A program made the position numbers and the translations under genes. Positions 52,652-62,733 of a DNA stretch of 64,000 nt are shown in pieces (the stretch's first letter is position 1; each line of letters begins with the position of its first letter). The notes below the pieces were generated by a model. The model was given only the letters and a program-made list of their open reading frames with translations. It was not told the origin of the DNA and did not search any database. Origin of the DNA: Providencia sp. (lineage in GTDB: Bacteria; Pseudomonadota; Gammaproteobacteria; Enterobacterales; Enterobacteriaceae); NCBI RefSeq assembly GCF_003533305.1, contig NZ_DOEH01000010.1:1-64000 (forward strand), read 5' to 3'.

Positions 52652-53392
52652 ATGAAAATCAAACACACACTAATCAGTAGTCTTTTAGGATTACTGGGAC
52701 TAATTCAAATAGCTGAGGCTGCTGTATCATTAGATAGAACAAGGATCATCTTTGATGGTGAAAATAAATCTATCTCTTTAAACATTACTAATAATAATAA
52801 GCAACTACCTTATCTTGCACAAGGTTGGATTGAAAATGAAGAAAGTAAAAAAATAACATCACCACTGATTGTATTACCCCCTGTTCAACGATTAGAACCA
52901 GGAAAATCAAGCCAAATGAAAATAGAATCTCTACCGGCAATAAAAAACTTGCCACAAGATAGAGAATCTTTGTTTTACTTTAATATGCGAGAAATACCAC
53001 CTAAAAGTGATAAACCAAATACATTACAAATCGCATTACAAACAAAAATAAAATTATTTTATCGCCCGGAAACTATTACACCACAAAAAAATAGTGCGCC
53101 ATGGCAAGAAAAATTACAACTTGAGAAAAAGGGGGATACCATTTTTATTAAAAACCCAACCCCTTATTATGTGACTATTATTAATGCGGGTGCTAATGCA
53201 ACTACTGATGCGAAAGCCTTTAACCCTATCATGATTGCACCATTTGGTGAGGAAAATATTGGCATGACAAATAGTCAATTAGGTAATACCCCCGTAATTA
53301 CTTATATCAATGATTATGGTGGACGCCCACAATTAACCTTTAGCTGTCAAAATACAGTTTGCTCTGTTGCACAAGATTCATTAACAAAATAA
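52652..53392 (+). CDS. Periplasmic fimbrial chaperone, operon 2
   Basis: PapD-family chaperone of 246 aa with a signal peptide of 23 residues (ends AEA). It has VSLDRTRIIFDGENKSISLNITN (cleft Arg), LPYLAQGWIEN, LPQDRESLFYFNMREIPP and TKIKLFYRP (cleft Lys). The C-terminal FSCQNTVCSVA carries a cysteine pair as in operon 1's chaperone. Short F1-G1 loop, FGS class. It serves the subunits encoded around it. Confidence 0.92.
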   Translation: MKIKHTLISSLLGLLGLIQIAEAAVSLDRTRIIFDGENKSISLNITNNNKQLPYLAQGWIENEESKKITSPLIVLPPVQRLEPGKSSQMKIESLPAIKNLPQDRESLFYFNMREIPPKSDKPNTLQIALQTKIKLFYRPETITPQKNSAPWQEKLQLEKKGDTIFIKNPTPYYVTIINAGANATTDAKAFNPIMIAPFGEENIGMTNSQLGNTPVITYINDYGGRPQLTFSCQNTVCSVAQDSLTK

Positions 53393-53425
53393 TAAGCCAA
53401 TTTGAAGCTAAATGGAGACGCATTC

Positions 53426-54052
53426 ATGACCTCAAGAGCACATCATCGACTTTATCAAGGATGTATAGCAAGCCTATTTTGCTTAGCGGCAGTATTACCT
53501 GCAATTGCAGATAATAACGACCATATATTTAGGCCCACAGATGGCTGGGAAGTTGATGGTCAACATGGCGTTATTCATGTTTCGGGGGCTTTAACTGAAA
53601 ACCCTTGCCGATTAGCTATGGACTCCAGCAATCAATCTGTATCTCTTGGTAATATTTCTTTTGCAAATCTAAACCAGTCTACAGGCTGGGGGCGTCAAGT
53701 TCCATTTCAAATAGAATTGCTCGACTGCTTAGAAGTTCATACTGAATTACAAAATCTCCAAACTGGTAACACTGTTTGGAGCACCACCCAACCTGCGGTA
53801 AAGGTGAGGTTTATAGCACCAACAGCGCCTCAATATACGGATATTGTTCGTGTTAATGGCGCACAAGGGTTAGGACTACAAGTGATGAATGTTGCAGGCA
53901 AAGCACTCCCTATTGGAAAAGATAGCAACCCCATGTTAATTGCTTCTGGGCAAAACCGTTTAACTTATTATGTCACTGCTGTCAGAACTTCTGGCCCTCT
54001 AATTCCCGGCGCTTTCTCAGCATTAATTGCCTTTGAAATGCTGTATGACTAA
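53426..54052 (+). CDS. Minor fimbrial subunit (MrpE-like), operon 2
   Basis: Pilin of 208 aa from ATG 53426 (GGAGA upstream); an in-frame TTG at 53402 is not preferred. A signal peptide ends near residue 27 (LPAIA). WEVDGQHGVIHVSGALTENPCRLAMD, FQIELLDC, and YYVTAVRTSGPLIPGAFSALIAFEMLYD mark it as the counterpart of 36925-37506. Confidence 0.84.
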   Translation: MTSRAHHRLYQGCIASLFCLAAVLPAIADNNDHIFRPTDGWEVDGQHGVIHVSGALTENPCRLAMDSSNQSVSLGNISFANLNQSTGWGRQVPFQIELLDCLEVHTELQNLQTGNTVWSTTQPAVKVRFIAPTAPQYTDIVRVNGAQGLGLQVMNVAGKALPIGKDSNPMLIASGQNRLTYYVTAVRTSGPLIPGAFSALIAFEMLYD

Positions 54053-54070
54053 TACAGAAAGGTAAAAATT

Positions 54071-54598
54071 ATGACAATTAAAATTAAAGAAAAAAAAATA
54101 TTTCATCACCTTGCTAGGTGCATTTTATCAACTATTTTTTTATTCTACAGTGGTCTTGGTTTCGCTGAAGTCTTTAATCTTAGTATTAAAATTGATGTTA
54201 TTCAAAAAAGCTGTGATATTTATGGTGATTTAGGGCCTAACCTTCCTATTGAAATTAATTTTGATGAAATAAATCTCAATGGATTTACCAGTGAAAACTA
54301 TGCTCGAAATATTAATTACAATTTAGATTGTGGTGATAAATCTTCAAGTAATCCGAGTTTAAAATTAATATTTGAAAGTAGTAGCTCAGATTTTGATACT
54401 ACTTTAGTAGAGACATCAAACCCTAATTTAGGTTTAAAAATACTAGCGGATAATACATTGTTATCACCTAATCAGCCTCGTAACTTTATGTACTCTAAAA
54501 AGCCCTCACTCAGCGTACTTCCTGTATTAAATATAGGAAAAGAGATAGAACTAGGCCCATTTAGCTCAACGGGTATTCTTAAGGTTGAATATCAATAA
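54071..54598 (+). CDS. Minor fimbrial subunit (MrpF-type), operon 2
   Basis: Pilin of 175 aa with a Lys-rich N-terminus and a signal segment to about residue 33. It has IKIDVIQKSCDIYGDLG, INFDEIN, INYNLDC, NPNLGLKIL, KKPSLSVLPVLNIGKEIELGPF and terminal STGILKVEYQ. It corresponds to the tandem pair 36387-36932 and 35887-36375 of operon 1; here there is only one copy. It lies directly before the adhesin gene. Confidence 0.8.
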   Translation: MTIKIKEKKIFHHLARCILSTIFLFYSGLGFAEVFNLSIKIDVIQKSCDIYGDLGPNLPIEINFDEINLNGFTSENYARNINYNLDCGDKSSSNPSLKLIFESSSSDFDTTLVETSNPNLGLKILADNTLLSPNQPRNFMYSKKPSLSVLPVLNIGKEIELGPFSSTGILKVEYQ

Positions 54599-54710
54599 TA
54601 TTTTTCAATATAAATATTACTGAGCGTATCCACCATATATAAATAAAAATATCTAATATCATTTTATATAAAAAATGAAATTCAGATATTCAATTGTTTT
54701 TGAGGTTTTT

Positions 54711-55793
54711 ATGAAGATATTTTTCTGTTTTTTAAGCTCATTTTTTTTATTTTTTTCATTACCAGCAAACGCAGTACAATGGATATATGGCGATAGCGGT
54801 TATGGGGACTTTCCATTAGCAACTCAATTTAATCGAATATCTTGGAGTACCGTAGGTTCAATTTACCAAATAGGTGGTCTCTCTAGTGAAACTTATAGCA
54901 CTTATAATGCAAATACTTATGGTTGTAGTGGGCCAAATAATTGGTGTTCCGTTAGCGTAAAATTTGCCCAAATTGGCTTTTCTGGCGGAGTTATTCAATT
55001 TGACTCAAGTGGAACACTACCGATAGGAACTACCTCCGGTAATAAATGTTACATCACATCAGCAACAAGTATTGTAGGTACCTCTGGTGGTTTTGGTAGT
55101 GACATCCATCAATATAAAGAGTTTAGAAATACGAACTTTGCTATTAATGATACCGGTTGGATAGCCGTTGATGGTGCGTGCAGTAATTTGACACCTAGCT
55201 CACCTTCTATTTCTCAATTATCTATTATAGTGCCAGAAATATCGGGTTATATACCAATGCTTGTGAGTGGCGCAACTTTAGCACCGAGAGAATCATCGCT
55301 TATCTCGGGTAGAGATGTATCCGTTATACAACGTGGCTTTACATCTACAGCAAATATTAAGCCTATATCAAGAATTATCGCTTGTAGTGAACCTACATAC
55401 TCAAAAACAACATGTAGTACTTCCCATTATGTTTTCTTTCCAAATTCAATCGGCCCCAATGTTCCTGATGTAAGTTGTGATGTGAGTGTCCCGAAAGAAA
55501 TAACAATTAGTGATGTTTCTACTAATGACTTTATTGGAAAAAAAGGAAGTGACACTATTTATGCTCAATGTTCTTTACCTGCAACACTTTCGTTCCAGAT
55601 GTCGAATAATGGAATAGTAAAAGTTGGGCCTTTTAATGTGACTACACTGATTGATAACAAATCATCACCAAAAATTACTATCCCAGAAAATGGAAAAAAC
55701 ATTAATATTAGTGCTGAAATAAAAGGAAATAACAAAACGGTTGAGGCTGGTAGCTATGAAGATACCGTTGTTATTGTTATGACTATTTCATAA
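54711..55793 (+). CDS. Fimbrial tip adhesin of operon 2, divergent receptor domain
   Basis: Two-domain adhesin of 360 aa from ATG 54711 (GAGG upstream); an ATG at 54675 would lengthen the N-terminus by 12 residues. The signal peptide ends at LPANA. The N-terminal domain (about 22-250) is Gly/Ser/Thr/Tyr-rich with three cysteine pairs, including YGCSGPNNWCSVSV and IIACSEPTYSKTTC. The C-terminal pilin domain (about 255-360) starts DVSCDVSVPKEITISDV and ends DTVVIVMTIS. It has no His-X-His, so it lacks the MrpH zinc site and should bind something else. Last gene of the operon by position. Confidence 0.82.
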   Translation: MKIFFCFLSSFFLFFSLPANAVQWIYGDSGYGDFPLATQFNRISWSTVGSIYQIGGLSSETYSTYNANTYGCSGPNNWCSVSVKFAQIGFSGGVIQFDSSGTLPIGTTSGNKCYITSATSIVGTSGGFGSDIHQYKEFRNTNFAINDTGWIAVDGACSNLTPSSPSISQLSIIVPEISGYIPMLVSGATLAPRESSLISGRDVSVIQRGFTSTANIKPISRIIACSEPTYSKTTCSTSHYVFFPNSIGPNVPDVSCDVSVPKEITISDVSTNDFIGKKGSDTIYAQCSLPATLSFQMSNNGIVKVGPFNVTTLIDNKSSPKITIPENGKNINISAEIKGNNKTVEAGSYEDTVVIVMTIS

Positions 55794-55849
55794 AAATTCA
55801 GTATGAATAAACGAAATCAAGAATGTATTGAGAATAATGAAATCGCCAT

Positions 55850-55878
55850 AAAAAACCCCATTTTGAGAAAAATGGGGA
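55850..55878 (-). terminator. Intrinsic terminator of the nar operon
   Basis: CCCCATTTT (55856-55864) and AAAATGGGG (55869-55877) form a perfect nine-pair stem with a GAGA loop. AAAAAA-type sequence to its left is a U tract for minus-strand RNA. It may also slow + strand transcripts from the fimbrial operon. Confidence 0.85.
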
Positions 55879-55968
55879 GCTACATTAGCAATATTTGTTG
55901 TTTACACAAGAACTCGGTTACAAACGAATTTATATAGGCTCCATGCTTTACAACATAGAGCCTAATAA

Positions 55969-56646
55969 TTAATGACGATTTCTCACTAATTGATAGCGAC
56001 GGGTAAGATATTCAACAGGGGCGCTCCAAATATGCACAAGACGGCAGAATGGAAACACCAAAAATAGCGTCATACCTAAAACAAGATGCAATTTAAATAC
56101 GATCCCAACACCTTCAAGATAATGGGATGCACCCCACTGGAATGTCACGACAGATTGCGCCCATCCCACTAATTTCAACATTTCACTACCATCCATGTGC
56201 TGAGCAGAGAATGGAATAGTGAGTAACCCCAAACAGACCTGTACCACCAGCAAAGTTAAGATCATAATATCGCCGAATGATGATGTGGCTCTGATACGAG
56301 GGTTAGTTAAACGGCGTTTAAGTAACATCGCACCACCAATCAATACCATCAGCCCACAAGTACCGCCGCCAATCATCGCCATTAATTGCTTAATATGCAT
56401 TGGTAAAAAGGACTCATACATCCAGTGTGGTGTTAACATTCCCAAGAAATGCCCTACAAATACACCAATAATACCGATATGAAACAGGTTCGATGCTAAA
56501 CGCATATTCTTTTTATCGAGCATTTGGCTTGAGCCAGCCCGCCAACTGTATTGGCCATAGTCATAACGCAACCAACTACCAACAATGAAAACGGTTCCTG
56601 CAATATAAGGGTAAATATCAAAGAAGAACTGGTTGATAAAATTCAT
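55969..56646 (-). CDS. narI: Respiratory nitrate reductase gamma subunit NarI
   Basis: Cytochrome b membrane anchor of 225 aa that oxidises quinol and binds two b hemes. It has five hydrophobic segments and the family's [28 protein letters not shown] opening (about residues 19-43), [20 protein letters not shown] and [25 protein letters not shown], each carrying heme-ligand histidines. It overlaps narJ by four bases. Last gene of narGHJI. Confidence 0.95.
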   Translation of the reverse strand: MNFINQFFFDIYPYIAGTVFIVGSWLRYDYGQYSWRAGSSQMLDKKNMRLASNLFHIGIIGVFVGHFLGMLTPHWMYESFLPMHIKQLMAMIGGGTCGLMVLIGGAMLLKRRLTNPRIRATSSFGDIMILTLLVVQVCLGLLTIPFSAQHMDGSEMLKLVGWAQSVVTFQWGASHYLEGVGIVFKLHLVLGMTLFLVFPFCRLVHIWSAPVEYLTRRYQLVRNRH

Positions 56647-57365
56647 TTTTGGACTCCCGAATGATAAACCGTATCAAGGTTCAAATATTGAGGAACAACC
56701 GCATTGGCAAAGCGTTGTTGATGAGCAGTTACTTCGCTGTCACAGGTTTTTTCATCCGCAAAAAACTTCACTTGCTCCTCTTCCCAAACCGCATCTAACG
56801 CCTGTGGAGTATCGTCCCGCGCTTCTGCGGCAACTTGCCCACTCAGGTGGTTGGTTTCAAGCGCACTATTTGAAATTTCCAGTAATAGCTCAAATAACAC
56901 ATCAAAGCGACTTTCACGCTGTATTAACCGCTCGCCAAGTAATGCCAAAATAGGCGCGATATCATTTAAACCTTCACGGCTTTGTTCTAATGGAAGTGCC
57001 GTTAAATATTCTAAATAAATGGGCAAATGATCTGGTAATTCACGACAATCAATCTGCAATCCTTGTTGTTGATATTGCGCCATTAAGTCGACCATTGCCT
57101 GCCCTCTATCACGCGACTCACCATGGACATGTTCAAACAACAGTAATGATGTCGCGCGCCCCCTATCGAACAGTTCGCAGTACTGTGCTTGCATCTCTAG
57201 AAGGTCTTCATTTAAATACTCACGCACAAACATCATAAGCTGAACTGCGCTAGTCACGGGTAGCTCATCCGCTTGTTCTAAGGCAACAATCAGTTCATCA
57301 CGATGTTGCCAAAGTGCCTCGGATGGATATTCCAGCAGGCGGGAAATCACTTTCAATGACATCAT
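56643..57365 (-). CDS. narJ: Nitrate reductase molybdenum cofactor assembly chaperone NarJ
   Basis: TorD/NarJ-family chaperone of 240 aa that binds NarG during cofactor insertion and membrane attachment. It begins [25 protein letters not shown], and shows [33 protein letters not shown] and [14 protein letters not shown], all NarJ family blocks. It overlaps narH at the 5' end (ATGATG) and narI at the 3' end. It is not part of the final enzyme. Confidence 0.95.
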   Translation of the reverse strand: MMSLKVISRLLEYPSEALWQHRDELIVALEQADELPVTSAVQLMMFVREYLNEDLLEMQAQYCELFDRGRATSLLLFEHVHGESRDRGQAMVDLMAQYQQQGLQIDCRELPDHLPIYLEYLTALPLEQSREGLNDIAPILALLGERLIQRESRFDVLFELLLEISNSALETNHLSGQVAAEARDDTPQALDAVWEEEQVKFFADEKTCDSEVTAHQQRFANAVVPQYLNLDTVYHSGVQK

Positions 57366-58903
57366 AATGTCTTCTCCTGTGATGTTTTTGGCGTCACATC
57401 GAGTGCATCAATACGACGGCTATTGAATAGATTTGCCTTTGTATCGCTGCCATGACAACCGTCACCAAAACTAAAACCACAGGCTTTCGCTTCAGGAAAT
57501 GCCTCACGGGCTAATTCACGATGACTTGATGGAATAACAAAGCGGTCTTCATAATTCGCGATTGCCAAGTAACGATACATTTCTTGCGCTTGCGCCTCAG
57601 TCAAACCAACTTGCTCTAATGCACTGGTATCACACTGGTTTTCAACGGTTTCTGCGCGTTTATAATGGCGCATCGCTAACATTCGTTTTAATGCCAACAA
57701 CACTGGCTCAACATCCCCTGCGGTCAATAAATTTGCGAGGTATTGCACCGGAATACGCAAGCTTTCAACATCCGGTAAAACCCCTTTATTGGCTAACATG
57801 CCTGAATCCGCAACCGACTGGATAGGTGACAGCGGCGGAACATACCAAACCATTGGCAAAGTGCGGTATTCAGGATGTAATGGCAGTGCTAATTTCCACT
57901 CCATCGCCATTTTATAAACTGGTGATTTCTGCGCTGCATCAATCACACTCAGTGGAATGCCTTGTTTTTGAGCTTCTTCGATAACCAGTGGATCATGTGG
58001 GTCAAGGAACACATCGAGCTGACTTTGGTATAGATCAGTTTCCTTTTCCACACTTGCCGCTGACTCAATTTTGTCTGCGTCATACAACAACACGCCGAGA
58101 TAACGAATACGTCCAACACAAGTTTCGGAACATACCGTTGGCATCCCTGATTCAATACGTGGATAACAGAAAATACATTTCTCTGATTTACCGCTTTTCC
58201 AGTTAAAGTAGATTTTTTTATACGGACAACCGGTTAAGCACATGCGCCAGCCACGACATTTGTCTTGATCAATAAGCACAATACCGTCTTCAGAGCGTTT
58301 ATATATCGCCCCACTTGGGCACGTTGCCACACAAGCTGGGTTTAAACAGTGCTCACAAAGACGCGGCAAATACATCATGAATGTATTTTCAAACTGCCCG
58401 TACATCTCTTTTTGAATATTCGCAAAGTTAGTGTCCTGAGCACGTTTAACAAACTCGCCGCCCAAATCATCTTCCCAGTTTGGCCCCATGTTCACATTGG
58501 TCATGCGCTGACCTGTGATCAGTGAACGCGGACGAGCTGTAGGCACATGCTTGCCTTCTTTAGCATTTTTGAGATGACTGTAGTCATAATCAAAAGGCTC
58601 ATAATAATCATCTAATGCAGGCACATCTGGGTTAGCAAAAATTTTCGATAACAGCCCCACTTTGTTACCCATACGTGGGACTAATTTACCTTTAATATTA
58701 CGGATCCAGCCGCCTTTCCATTTTTCCTGATCTTCCCAATTATGGGGATACCCAATACCCGGTTTAGTTTCGACGTTATTAAACCATGCGTATTCAACCC
58801 CTTCGCGACTGGTCCACACGTTTTTACAGGTCACGGAGCAGGTATGGCAACCAATGCATTTATCAAGATTCAGGACCATGCCAACTTGAGAACGAATTTT
58901 CAT
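57362..58903 (-). CDS. narH: Respiratory nitrate reductase beta subunit NarH
   Basis: Iron-sulfur subunit of 513 aa that links NarI to NarG. The cysteine clusters CIGCHTCSVTCKNVW (about 16-30), CEHCLNPACVATCPSGAIYK (about 184-203), CRGWRMCLTGCPYKKIYFNW (Trp replaces one Cys, giving the [3Fe-4S] centre as in E. coli NarH) and CIFCYPRIESGMPTVCSETCVGRIRYLG are visible. AAGGAGA precedes the ATG, which overlaps the narG stop. Confidence 0.96.
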   Translation of the reverse strand: MKIRSQVGMVLNLDKCIGCHTCSVTCKNVWTSREGVEYAWFNNVETKPGIGYPHNWEDQEKWKGGWIRNIKGKLVPRMGNKVGLLSKIFANPDVPALDDYYEPFDYDYSHLKNAKEGKHVPTARPRSLITGQRMTNVNMGPNWEDDLGGEFVKRAQDTNFANIQKEMYGQFENTFMMYLPRLCEHCLNPACVATCPSGAIYKRSEDGIVLIDQDKCRGWRMCLTGCPYKKIYFNWKSGKSEKCIFCYPRIESGMPTVCSETCVGRIRYLGVLLYDADKIESAASVEKETDLYQSQLDVFLDPHDPLVIEEAQKQGIPLSVIDAAQKSPVYKMAMEWKLALPLHPEYRTLPMVWYVPPLSPIQSVADSGMLANKGVLPDVESLRIPVQYLANLLTAGDVEPVLLALKRMLAMRHYKRAETVENQCDTSALEQVGLTEAQAQEMYRYLAIANYEDRFVIPSSHRELAREAFPEAKACGFSFGDGCHGSDTKANLFNSRRIDALDVTPKTSQEKTL

Positions 58904-61900
58904 TATGCTTTCTCCTTACCACTCAGCGTTTGCTGATAGCCATCTTGTTCGCCATCGAGCCAATCCACCTGCTTCATTTTGCGAACCACCACAAATTCAT
59001 CGCGATTCGATCCCACGGTACCGTAATAATTGAAGCTATAAGCCAAGTGCGCATAGCCGCCAATCATATGAGTTGGTTTAGGACACACTCGTGTAACCGA
59101 GTTATGGATCCCACCGCGCTGTAAGGTAATTTCAGAACCTGGCAAATTGATCAAACGTTCTTGTGCGTGATACATCATGATCATGCCATCAGGAATACGC
59201 TGGCTGACGATCGCTTTTGCCGTTAACGCACCGTTACTGTTAAAGGCTTCAATCCAATCGTTATCCTCAACGCCTAACTGACGCGCATCCTCTTCACTCA
59301 GCCATACCACTGGACCGCCGCGCCCAAGGGTTAACATCAATAAGTTATCGCTATACGTTGAGTGAATACCCCATTTCTGATGAGGAGTTAAAAAGTTCAA
59401 TGCTTTTTCAGGGAAACCATTTGGTTTTTTACCCATTAATGGCTGCGCCGCACGCGTATCAATTGGTGGGCGATAGACCACCAAACTTTCCCCAAAGGCT
59501 CTCATCCATTCATGATCTTGATATAACTGCTGACGACCACTCAATGTGCGCCATGGGATCATTTCATGCACGTTGGTATAACAGGCGTTATAAGAAACAT
59601 GTTCATCTTCTAGACCTGACCATGTTGGGCTAGAGATAATTTTGCGCGGCTGCGCGACAATATCGCGGAAACGAATTTTTTCATCTTCTTTATTGCGCGC
59701 AAGATGGGTATGGTCACGTCCGGTTATTTTACTGAGCGCATCCCAAGCTTTAACTGCCACTTGCCCGTTAGTTTCGGGGGCTAAAGTCAAAATAACTTCT
59801 GCGGCATCAATCGCAGTTTCAATTTTTGGTCGGCCTTCATTCGCGCCGCTAGGTTGAGTTTTATTCAGTTTTTTCAGGAAGTCGATTTCATCCTGCGTAT
59901 TCCAATTAATCCCTTTGCCACCATTTCCTAACTTGTCCATTAAAGGGCCAAGCGAGGTGAAACGTGCATAAGTGGCCGGATAATCACGTTCAACGGCAAT
60001 AATATGCGGCGCTGTTTTTCCAGGGATCAATTCACACTGATCTTTTTTCCAATCACGTACATCAAAAGGTTGCGCCATTTCAGCCGCGCTATCGTGTTGA
60101 ATCGGCAATGTCACCACATCGGTTTCTTTCCCTAAATGGCCGACACTCACCTCAGAAAAGGCTTTCGCGATCCCTTTATAGATTTCCCAGTCACTTTTCG
60201 ATTCCCAAGCAGGGTCAACAGCAGCAGATAACGGATGAATAAACGGATGCATATCCGAGGTATTCATATCATCTTTTTCATACCATGTAGCAGTTGGTAA
60301 AATGACATCAGAAAAAAGGCAAGTGCTCGACATTCTAAAGTCCAATGTCACCACTAAATCCACTTTGCCTTCTGCTGCTTTATCTGCCCATTCAACCTCT
60401 TCCGGCTTCACGCCACCTTGTTTCCCAAGGTCAGAGCCTTGAATACCATGGTCAGTGCCTAGCATATATTTCAATAGATATTCATGCCCTTTCCCTGCGG
60501 AACCCAACAGGTTAGAGCGCCAAATAAATAAGTTTCGTGGGAAATTTTGAGGGTTATCCGGCTGTTCTGCCGCAAAGCGGATATTGCCTTCTTTCAACTG
60601 CTTAACGGTATAGTCAACAGGCGACATCCCTTCACTTTCAGCCTGTTTTGCAATATTGAGTGGATTAACCCCCAATTGCGGTGCAGAAGGTAACCAACCC
60701 ATGCGCTCTGCACGCACATTCATATCAACCAAACTACCCGTAAAGGCTTTTTTATCCGCTAACGGTGACAATAGCTCTTCCGTACTGACGGTTTCATAAC
60801 GCCATTGACTTGAATGGTTATAGAAAAATGATGTGCTATTCATATGACGAGGTGGGCGCTGCCAATCAAGTGCAAAAGCCAGTGGTGACCATCCTGTTTG
60901 TGGACGCAGTTTTTCTTGTCCCACGTAATGCGACCAACCACCGCCACTTTGCCCAACGCAGCCACAGAAAACTAACATGTTGATAATGGCGCGATAAGTC
61001 ATATCCATGTGATACCAGTGATTAATACCGGCACCCACGATCACCATCGAACGACCATGGGTTTTCTCGGCGGTATCTGCAAATTCACGAGCGATACGAA
61101 TAATATTTTGGCGGCTCACTCCTGTGATTTTTTCAGCCCAAGCCGGCGAGTATGCTTTCATTTCGTCGTAATCAACGGCGCAGTTTTCATCACCAAAACC
61201 ACGGTCAATACCATAGTTCGCCAACATCAAGTCATACACGCTAGTGATTAGTGACTCACTACCGTCAGCCAATTGAATACGTTTCACCGGCAATTTATGC
61301 AGTAAAATTTCGTTTAACTCTACATTTTGAAAATGCTCACTTTCCAAACCACCAAAATAAGGGAAACCAACGTCAACCAGTTCATCACATGTCTGTGCAA
61401 GGCTTAATTGCATTTTGATTTCGTGAGCATCTTGTCCTGCTCGCGGTTCTAAATTCCACTTTTGGCTCGCATCCCAACGAAAACCCATCGACCCTTGAGG
61501 GGCACATAAACTGCCTGTTTCCTCATCAATAGCGACCGTTTTCCATTCAGCATTTTTTTCCTCGCCCAACGAATCGATTAAATCTGCCGCACGTAGCATG
61601 CGCCCAGCGACATAAGTGCCATCCTCGCGTTTATCCAACATCACCAACATTGGCATATCGGTATAAGTACGCACATATTCGCGAAAATATTCTGCTTCAC
61701 GTTTCACGTGGAACTCATTGAGGATCACGTGGCCCATTGCCATCGCCATGGCACTGTCCGTCCCTTGTTTTGGGTTCAGCCAATGGTCGCAAAGTTTAGC
61801 AATTTCAGCATAATCAGGGGTAACAGCAACTGTTTTGGTGCCTTTATAGCGCACTTCGGTGAAGAAGTGAGCATCAGGTGTACGAGTCTGCGGTACGTTA

Positions 61901-62664
61901 GAACCCCAAGCAATAATGTAAGATGAGTTATACCAATCGGCAGATTCAGGAACGTCTGTTTGCTCACCCCATGTCATCGGCGAAGCTGGCGGTAAATCAC
62001 AATACCAATCATAAAAACTCAGGCACGCGCCACCAATTAATGATAAATAGCGGGCACCGGAAGCATAGGAAACCATCGACATCGCTGGGATAGGAGAGAA
62101 ACCCACGATACGGTCAGGACCAAACTCTTTAATCGTAGCGACGTTGGCCGCCGCAATCAGTTCATTCACTTCTTGCCAGCTTGAGCGCACAAAACCACCG
62201 CGACCACGGGCTTGTTTGTAGCTCTGCGCTTTTTGTGGATCGTTGATAATAGAAAGCCATGCTGCAACGGGATCGCCTTGCTCGGCTTTAGCTTCTCGCC
62301 ACAGTTTTAATAAGCGTTTACGCATCATTGGATATTTCACCCGATTCGCGCTGTATAAATACCATGAATAGCTCGCCCCACGAGGGCAACCTCTAGGTTC
62401 ATGATCGGGCAAATCAGGGCGAGTACGAGGGTAATCAGTCTGCTGCGTTTCCCATGTCACCAAACCATTTTTGACATAAATTTTCCAACTACATGAACCC
62501 GTACAGTTCACACCATGGGTTGATCGCACAACTTTATCATGCTGCCAACGGCTACGATAACCATCTTCCCAATCACGATTTACATCGAGATCTTGGCCGT
62601 GACCGCCTGAAAATGTGTCACCAAGCTGTTTAAAATAACGAAATCTGTCTAGAAACTTACTCAT
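58903..62664 (-). CDS. narG: Respiratory nitrate reductase alpha subunit NarG
   Basis: Molybdenum catalytic subunit of 1253 aa (E. coli 1247) that reduces nitrate to nitrite on the cytoplasmic face. The ATG at 62664 has GGAGG upstream; a TTG at 62679 is not preferred. The N-terminal MSKFLDRFRYFKQ is the non-cleaved vestigial Tat leader. HGVNCTGSCSWKIYVKNG carries the FS0 cluster ligands (His and Cys), WGEQTDVPESADWYNSSYIIAWGSN the region of the aspartate Mo ligand, and the C-terminal part the pterin domain. First gene of narGHJI, 70 bases after narK, with a small hairpin just upstream of its ribosome-binding site. Confidence 0.97.
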   Translation of the reverse strand: MSKFLDRFRYFKQLGDTFSGGHGQDLDVNRDWEDGYRSRWQHDKVVRSTHGVNCTGSCSWKIYVKNGLVTWETQQTDYPRTRPDLPDHEPRGCPRGASYSWYLYSANRVKYPMMRKRLLKLWREAKAEQGDPVAAWLSIINDPQKAQSYKQARGRGGFVRSSWQEVNELIAAANVATIKEFGPDRIVGFSPIPAMSMVSYASGARYLSLIGGACLSFYDWYCDLPPASPMTWGEQTDVPESADWYNSSYIIAWGSNVPQTRTPDAHFFTEVRYKGTKTVAVTPDYAEIAKLCDHWLNPKQGTDSAMAMAMGHVILNEFHVKREAEYFREYVRTYTDMPMLVMLDKREDGTYVAGRMLRAADLIDSLGEEKNAEWKTVAIDEETGSLCAPQGSMGFRWDASQKWNLEPRAGQDAHEIKMQLSLAQTCDELVDVGFPYFGGLESEHFQNVELNEILLHKLPVKRIQLADGSESLITSVYDLMLANYGIDRGFGDENCAVDYDEMKAYSPAWAEKITGVSRQNIIRIAREFADTAEKTHGRSMVIVGAGINHWYHMDMTYRAIINMLVFCGCVGQSGGGWSHYVGQEKLRPQTGWSPLAFALDWQRPPRHMNSTSFFYNHSSQWRYETVSTEELLSPLADKKAFTGSLVDMNVRAERMGWLPSAPQLGVNPLNIAKQAESEGMSPVDYTVKQLKEGNIRFAAEQPDNPQNFPRNLFIWRSNLLGSAGKGHEYLLKYMLGTDHGIQGSDLGKQGGVKPEEVEWADKAAEGKVDLVVTLDFRMSSTCLFSDVILPTATWYEKDDMNTSDMHPFIHPLSAAVDPAWESKSDWEIYKGIAKAFSEVSVGHLGKETDVVTLPIQHDSAAEMAQPFDVRDWKKDQCELIPGKTAPHIIAVERDYPATYARFTSLGPLMDKLGNGGKGINWNTQDEIDFLKKLNKTQPSGANEGRPKIETAIDAAEVILTLAPETNGQVAVKAWDALSKITGRDHTHLARNKEDEKIRFRDIVAQPRKIISSPTWSGLEDEHVSYNACYTNVHEMIPWRTLSGRQQLYQDHEWMRAFGESLVVYRPPIDTRAAQPLMGKKPNGFPEKALNFLTPHQKWGIHSTYSDNLLMLTLGRGGPVVWLSEEDARQLGVEDNDWIEAFNSNGALTAKAIVSQRIPDGMIMMYHAQERLINLPGSEITLQRGGIHNSVTRVCPKPTHMIGGYAHLAYSFNYYGTVGSNRDEFVVVRKMKQVDWLDGEQDGYQQTLSGKEKA

Positions 62665-62683
62665 TCGGATTGCCTCCAAAGAG

Positions 62684-62700
62684 ACGGCGATTAACGCCGT
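62684..62700 (-). repeat. Short hairpin in the narK-narG gap
   Basis: ACGGCG (62684-62689) and CGCCGT (62695-62700) form a six-pair GC-rich stem with an ATTAA loop on either strand, about 20 bases upstream of the narG start and just before its GGAGG. It could tune narG translation or processing of a narK-narG message. Confidence 0.45.
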
Positions 62701-62733
62701 ACATTGCTTAAAATGAATCTTTATTGATTGTTA

